Assembly (NCBI RefSeq): GCF_000787395.1
Contig: NZ_JRAA01000003.1
Location: forward strand, 434,001-498,000
DNA length: 64,000 nt
Direction: 5' to 3'
Source of the DNA: Solemya velum gill symbiont
Lineage (GTDB): Bacteria; Pseudomonadota; Gammaproteobacteria; Chromatiales; Chromatiaceae
A program made the translations under genes and the position numbers. This document shows positions 62,178 to 64,000 of the stretch, one piece after another (within the stretch, counting starts at the first letter, position 1; the number at the start of each line of letters is the position of its first letter). The notes under the pieces were generated by a model that ran no database searches, was not told the origin of the DNA, and saw nothing but the letters and a program-made list of their open reading frames with translations.

Positions 62178-62456
62178 TCAGAAGTTTCCCTTGGCAGCCT
62201 CCGACAGAATCTGCTTATCCAGTGTCAGATCAGAAACGGCCTTGCGCAAACGTTCATTCTCCTTCTGTAGCCGTTTCAGTTCTTTTAACTGGTCAATCCC
62301 CATCCCACCGTACTTTTTGCGCCAGCGGTAGTAAGTCTGCTCAGTGATGCCAATTTCGCGGATCGCATCGATGCGGGCAGTGCCTTGTCCAACCAGGACT
62401 TCAACTTGCCTCAGCTTCTGGACGATCTCTTCCGGTTTGTGTCGCTTGATTCCCAT
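62178..62456 (-). CDS. IS3-family transposase OrfA
   Basis: A 92-residue HTH protein from ATG 62456: KRHKPEEIVQKLRQVEVLVGQG, EIGITEQTYYRWRKKYGGM and a leucine-zipper-like LKELKRLQKENERLRKAVSDL. Binds the IS ends. Ends AAKGNF at a stop near the shift region. Confidence 0.92.
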   Translation of the reverse strand: MGIKRHKPEEIVQKLRQVEVLVGQGTARIDAIREIGITEQTYYRWRKKYGGMGIDQLKELKRLQKENERLRKAVSDLTLDKQILSEAAKGNF

Positions 62457-62510
62457 TTTTGGTCCTCCGTTTTTCTCATCATAAGGGTGGACCAACTTAT
62501 TGGGGGAGGA

Positions 62511-63344
62511 TCAATAGACCCACCCGGATACCCGAGCCCCACCGGGGTTGTTACTTTCACCCGTAGGAACATCAAGTACCGTGTAACGACCACTAATGTT
62601 AAACAGTCGTATTTTGCGTGAATACTTCCCGGGATCTTCCCAGGGTAGGTTGGAGTAGTTTTCCTCAGCTACGGAAATCGTACCGGCCTTCAGGTCAACA
62701 TCGACCACCACGGCAACATGGCCATAGCGCCACTTGGGGTCATCCTTGGTCGGGTGATATATCAACAGGTCGCCGCGTTTGGGAGGGCGCTGGGTTGTAC
62801 CATTAATTGAGCGTGCAAGTGGGAAGTTCTTACCGGTATGGATATCCTTGCCTTCTGTCAGGTATAGGATTTCATAGGCGCTGTCCACACTGCCATAGGT
62901 GATGCCCTTGTTCTTCATCCACCAGCGACGCGAGTATTCCACGCATTGATAAATAAGCCCGATGTAATGCAGATCGGCGTTCTTGGGGTCATCGTCATGG
63001 ATGGTGACTTCCCCGGTTTTGAGATTCAGAAATGAAAACCTGGGGCGAATACAGGCCGAGCTGCAGTTGGAGTAACCGATGGCATTATCTGCCTTGCCTA
63101 GTACCTTGCCAAAGGATGTGGCACATTGACTGTCACAGGATTGCTTGCCGATGGCAAACAGCTTGTCGCTTTGTTCCTTGGTAAGGGCCGGAGGCTTGGG
63201 GAGCAGTCCATAGCCATCAGTATTGGGCAAAAGCTCACTGTAGAGGTGAGCCACTTCAGTCAGTTTGATTGACTCTGCAAAGCCGGTACTGGTAATTGAA
63301 TAGGCAAGAACCGTAATGACAAAAATGAAGCGTTTTAACAACAT
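62511..63344 (-). CDS. Secreted CHAP/amidase-domain protein, C-terminus altered by IS3
   Basis: A 277-residue protein with a signal peptide (about 1-22, ending GFA) and a CHAP-type amidase domain like glutathionylspermidine amidases: IYQCVEYSRRWWMKNKG (catalytic Cys), PPKRGDLLIYHP and WRYGHVAVVVDVD (catalytic His). Residues 70-95 carry three cysteines and SNCSSAC. The last stop codon, TGA 62511-62513, is formed by the TGATCC end of the IS3, so the original C terminus is lost. AAGAGAAG precedes the ATG. Confidence 0.85.
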   Translation of the reverse strand: MLLKRFIFVITVLAYSITSTGFAESIKLTEVAHLYSELLPNTDGYGLLPKPPALTKEQSDKLFAIGKQSCDSQCATSFGKVLGKADNAIGYSNCSSACIRPRFSFLNLKTGEVTIHDDDPKNADLHYIGLIYQCVEYSRRWWMKNKGITYGSVDSAYEILYLTEGKDIHTGKNFPLARSINGTTQRPPKRGDLLIYHPTKDDPKWRYGHVAVVVDVDLKAGTISVAEENYSNLPWEDPGKYSRKIRLFNISGRYTVLDVPTGESNNPGGARVSGWVY

Positions 63345-63895
63345 GGTAACTTCTCTTTATTGATTGTTTATTATCGTTTGTGGTGCTACAGCAAGTGATT
63401 TCAAAGGCACCGCTGTAGCAGCTTCTGTCAATGGTCGCGTGGCAGTCACTGTTTTATACTCAGATACCATCTCATATGGCCAATCCCGGAGGCCATGGTT
63501 CAGCGCCGGCACGTTGATCCCATGCTGTATTAAAATCTTTACTATGACGGCTAAGTGGTGTTGCACAAGATGCACCATCGGCAACACCGCCGCTGATAAT
63601 AACTTTATTCATATATATGCTGATGTTTTCTTATTTGTGGGGATTTCTATCATTAGAAGTGTACTTAAACTCACAATTTCTTCAATCCCTCTTTAGTAGT
63701 GAGGTATTTCGGTAGATTTTATATCCTTGTTTAAACCTTTTAGAACATTTGAAAGCCGGGTTGATTAGTCAGGTTCTTTTTTAAGCAGGTATGAGTGACG
63801 TGACCGCATCAATATGGATGTGGAAACTACTGAGTAGATTGGCTGGAGTATCAATCTGAACTGTGTGGTATTACTCATTGAGAAGAAATAATACT
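63345..63895. other. Gene-poor region upstream of the CHAP gene
   Basis: About 550 bases. Two overlapping frames on opposite strands (63357-63587 and 63364-63696) show no protein character that I can support. AT-rich from 63700. It should hold the CHAP gene promoter on the minus strand. Confidence 0.4.
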
Positions 63896-64000
63896 TTATT
63901 CTGAATCTGGTTCCATCTGGTAGGGCAGGATTTTGTTAACAAAAAATGCATCAGCATCCTTGATATCGACCGGCTTTTCTTCGAGATCCACGAAGGGAAG
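63896..64000 (-). CDS. C-terminal end of an unidentified protein (cut by window end)
   Basis: Thirty-four residues are visible in one open minus-strand frame: it ends FFVNKILPYQMEPDSE and then TAA, preceded by LPFVDLEEKPVDIKDADA. The acidic, proline-bearing tail looks like the end of a real protein, but the family cannot be told from so little. Confidence 0.5.
   Translation of the reverse strand, partial: LPFVDLEEKPVDIKDADAFFVNKILPYQMEPDSE

Larger units (their letters stand above)
61314..62513 (-). mobile_element. IS3-family insertion sequence
   Basis: About 1.2 kb with orfA and orfB in the usual overlapping arrangement. Ends are TGGTCC at the left and TGATCC at the right with weak further similarity. 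It cuts a ParB-like gene on the left and the CHAP gene on the right. No clear target duplication. Confidence 0.8.

Noticed and set aside
1-64000. CRISPR array or Cas genes, toxin-antitoxin pair, known anti-phage defence system
   Set aside because: No regular spacer-repeat array and no recognisable defence proteins were seen in the island or elsewhere.

Overview
The window is chromosomal DNA of a gammaproteobacterium. Supporting this are the recO-pdxJ pair, mutS, recA-recX-alaS-lysC-csrA-tRNA-Ser, a minor-pilin locus, XerD and DksA, a mid-range base composition, and REP-like repeats. The genus cannot be read from the sequence. A free-living or host-associated environmental bacterium fits best: it carries urea transport and urease, 5-oxoproline use and a diffusible-signal-factor (DSF) system.

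Left half (1-38.9 kb) is a conserved backbone. Its parts are: end of recO; pdxJ; lexA (convergent); a truncated haemoglobin coupled to gluQ; dksA with a long lysine-rich tail; a CPA2 antiporter; an ogt-xerD-dsbC-like run; mutS; a five-gene type IV minor-pilin operon (FimT, PilW, PilX, a very large PilV-like protein, PilE-like); the urea module urtABCDE - small membrane gene - ureDABCEFG; a run of small unknown genes; pxpABC; pncC-thpR; recA-recX; alaS; lysC; csrA. Urea is imported by UrtABCDE and hydrolysed by UreABC, which UreDEFG mature with nickel. PxpABC recovers glutamate from 5-oxoproline, so about 15 kb is devoted to nitrogen scavenging. lexA and recA share a direct-repeat operator, GAAC-N7-GAAC, rather than the palindrome usual in this class.

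Island (39,016-51,448): a 12.4-kb element sits in the 3' end of tRNA-Ser(GCU), bounded by a 16-bp direct repeat. Its right part is a satellite-like core: P4-type integrase, AlpA-type regulator, three small genes joined by ATGA overlaps, and a DUF3987 replication protein, followed by an ACGGT-rich candidate origin. Its left part holds decayed and intact IS30 elements, a broken receiver-domain fragment, a porin, a membrane protein, a secreted small protein and dispersed palindromic repeats.

Right part (51.5-64 kb): a complete Rpf/DSF signalling set (rpfG-rpfC convergent with rpfF) is followed by an accessory zone with a marC remnant, tRNA-Arg(ACG), zinc-finger-like small proteins, a polysaccharide-deacetylase-like lipoprotein with an apparent homopolymer frameshift, an IS3 element that truncates a ParB-like gene on one side and supplies the stop codon of a CHAP amidase gene on the other, and the end of an unidentified gene at the window edge.
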